Shown here: one piece after another, positions 52,570 to 53,537 of the stretch
How the letters are laid out: every line of letters begins with the position of its first letter
How positions within the stretch are numbered: the first letter of the stretch is position 1
Assembly: GCA_902778665.1 (NCBI GenBank)
Contig: CACYYN010000030.1
Coordinates: 1 to 53,537, forward strand
DNA: 53,537 bases
Direction: 5' to 3'
Source of the DNA: Oscillospiraceae bacterium
GTDB lineage: Bacteria > Bacillota > Clostridia > Oscillospirales > Oscillospiraceae
Notes under the pieces: generated by a model
Told to the model about the DNA's origin: nothing
The model's database searches: none
Seen by the model: the letters and a program-made list of their open reading frames with translations, nothing else
Position numbers and translations under genes: made by a program

Positions 52570-53537
52570 TCATTCGGCGCCCTTATATTTTGTTTTCAAA
52601 CGATAATACTCTGACTCAACTCTATCTGAAACTTGACCCTGAATATTACACAGAGTCCTTAGCACGTCCTTTATGCCGTTGATTTTGATCATTTGCTGGA
52701 GTTTCATGCTCTGTGCATCATCTGCATTCTCATAGAGCAACATTGAAGCAATTCCAATATAATAATTAGGAGTGGGTATATTATACTCATGAGCGTAACG
52801 CATTGGTGCAACAATTCGATCATCAGGTGAAAGCTTTCTGATCGGTTCTCTGGCCACTCGAGTAACTGAATCAATAATATATGGATTTAAAAATCGCTTC
52901 ATCAGTTCAGTACGATATTGTAGCATTTCATTATTAGAAAAACCATGACGCATTATTAGCATTCTTCCACATTCTTCCATCATCCCCCATACTACATTAT
53001 ATATTTCTCTATCCTCAAGTGCTTCTTTTACTGTTTTGTATCCTTTCATGAAGCCGAGACAACCGGTAACTGCATTTGGTCCATTTAAGGTGAAGAGCTT
53101 TCGTTCCACATATGACATAAGATCATCAACGATATTCATGCCGGGTATCTCCGGGATTAATCCTTTAAAACCTGCTTTTTCCACATCCCATTCATGATAT
53201 CTCTCTACAACAACTTCCGCAGGTGCGAGATTATAGACTGGAGGAATGATACGGTCTACAGCACAATCGGGAAAACCAATATATTGATCAGCAAAGATTT
53301 TTGTAATTCCATCTAATCTCTCATAGACTAAATTTTTTAACTTCGATGTCGCACGTATCCCATTCTCACACGCTATAATATTTAATGTATTCTGATTACC
53401 TTCTAACATGCGTAATTCAATCCCAGTTGCAATTGCCGGAGCAATCGCCGGAAAAGCAGTCAATCCGACTGAGGTACATATCAATTCACAGTGTGTGTAC
53501 GCATTAATCAAATCTGGGGAATCTGAATAAATTCCGG
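52570..53537 (-). CDS. Mannitol-1-phosphate 5-dehydrogenase-like protein, partial
   Basis: The frame runs off the right end of the window, so the N-terminal NAD-binding part is missing. What is seen (~320 residues) matches the mannitol/polyol-phosphate dehydrogenase family: IIACENG near the start, DCAVDRIIPP, and LNGPNAVTGCLGF (family: NGxHA). It oxidises a polyol phosphate to the ketose phosphate. It precedes the FGGY kinase gene by 41 nt, so the two probably act in one polyol or pentitol pathway. Confidence 0.8.
   Translation of the reverse strand, partial: GIYSDSPDLINAYTHCELICTSVGLTAFPAIAPAIATGIELRMLEGNQNTLNIIACENGIRATSKLKNLVYERLDGITKIFADQYIGFPDCAVDRIIPPVYNLAPAEVVVERYHEWDVEKAGFKGLIPEIPGMNIVDDLMSYVERKLFTLNGPNAVTGCLGFMKGYKTVKEALEDREIYNVVWGMMEECGRMLIMRHGFSNNEMLQYRTELMKRFLNPYIIDSVTRVAREPIRKLSPDDRIVAPMRYAHEYNIPTPNYYIGIASMLLYENADDAQSMKLQQMIKINGIKDVLRTLCNIQGQVSDRVESEYYRLKTKYKGAE

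Overview
The window reads as a chromosomal segment of an anaerobic Clostridia-class Firmicute, most likely from the Oscillospirales/Lachnospirales gut lineages. This is inferred from a PPi-type phosphofructokinase paired with class II aldolase, a recA-recX-rimO-pgsA-cysS block, a YqhQ-like DUF1385 protein, SpoIIE/STAS signalling genes, a DegV protein, and strong AGGAGG-type ribosome binding sites with frequent TTG/GTG starts. I saw no rRNA, tRNA or CRISPR array.

Layout. (1) 1-8,000: a signalling region with a cyclic-nucleotide-domain protein, a ParB-like chimera, a GT4 glycosyltransferase, a DegV lipid-binding protein, three STAS genes (one fused to a phosphotransferase and frameshifted) and a membrane SpoIIE phosphatase. 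Two small genes here (42-236 and 3910-4116) encode proteins with double-glycine leaders; one carries a LysM domain. (2) 8,126-11,784: a FecCD-type ABC importer operon (permease, ATPase, binding protein) ending in a SAM methyltransferase, with a hairpin covering the first ribosome binding site. (3) 11,767-15,734 (minus): AI-2E permease, cardiolipin synthase, HD hydrolase, and an unknown gene split by an amber codon. (4) 15,848-19,850: pfp and fba diverge; fba is followed by a frameshifted P-type-ATPase-like gene that lacks the catalytic Asp. (5) 20,096-25,359: secreted S15 peptidase, degenerate polysaccharide deacetylase, Na/Pi cotransporter. (6) 25,470-29,614 (minus): trmL-pgk-tpiA-gpmI. (7) 29,714-40,952 (plus): radical SAM protein, FMN-dependent hydroxy-acid oxidase, PhoB/PhoR-like pair, YqhQ-like protein, prmC, recA, recX, rimO, pgsA, cysS.

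(8) 41,000-50,900 is accessory DNA: a LexA/CI-type S24 repressor operon with small genes and a decaying duplicate; a HigBA-like toxin-antitoxin pair whose palindrome lies inside its promoter; and a PLD-helicase gene broken by a frameshift and by a complete IS21-family insertion with a 7-bp target duplication. A third double-glycine-leader gene and a membrane-anchored protein follow. A 30-bp direct repeat brackets this helicase segment. (9) 50,936-53,537: visibly AT-richer genes for an FGGY sugar kinase and a polyol-phosphate dehydrogenase that runs off the window.

Two patterns run across the regions. Three unlinked small genes share a double-glycine leader, and two of them share a promoter with 11-bp direct repeats. 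A 29-bp hairpin with an invariant 7-nt loop occurs four times. Four genes carry single-base lesions (three frameshifts, one nonsense); these may be recent decay or sequence errors.
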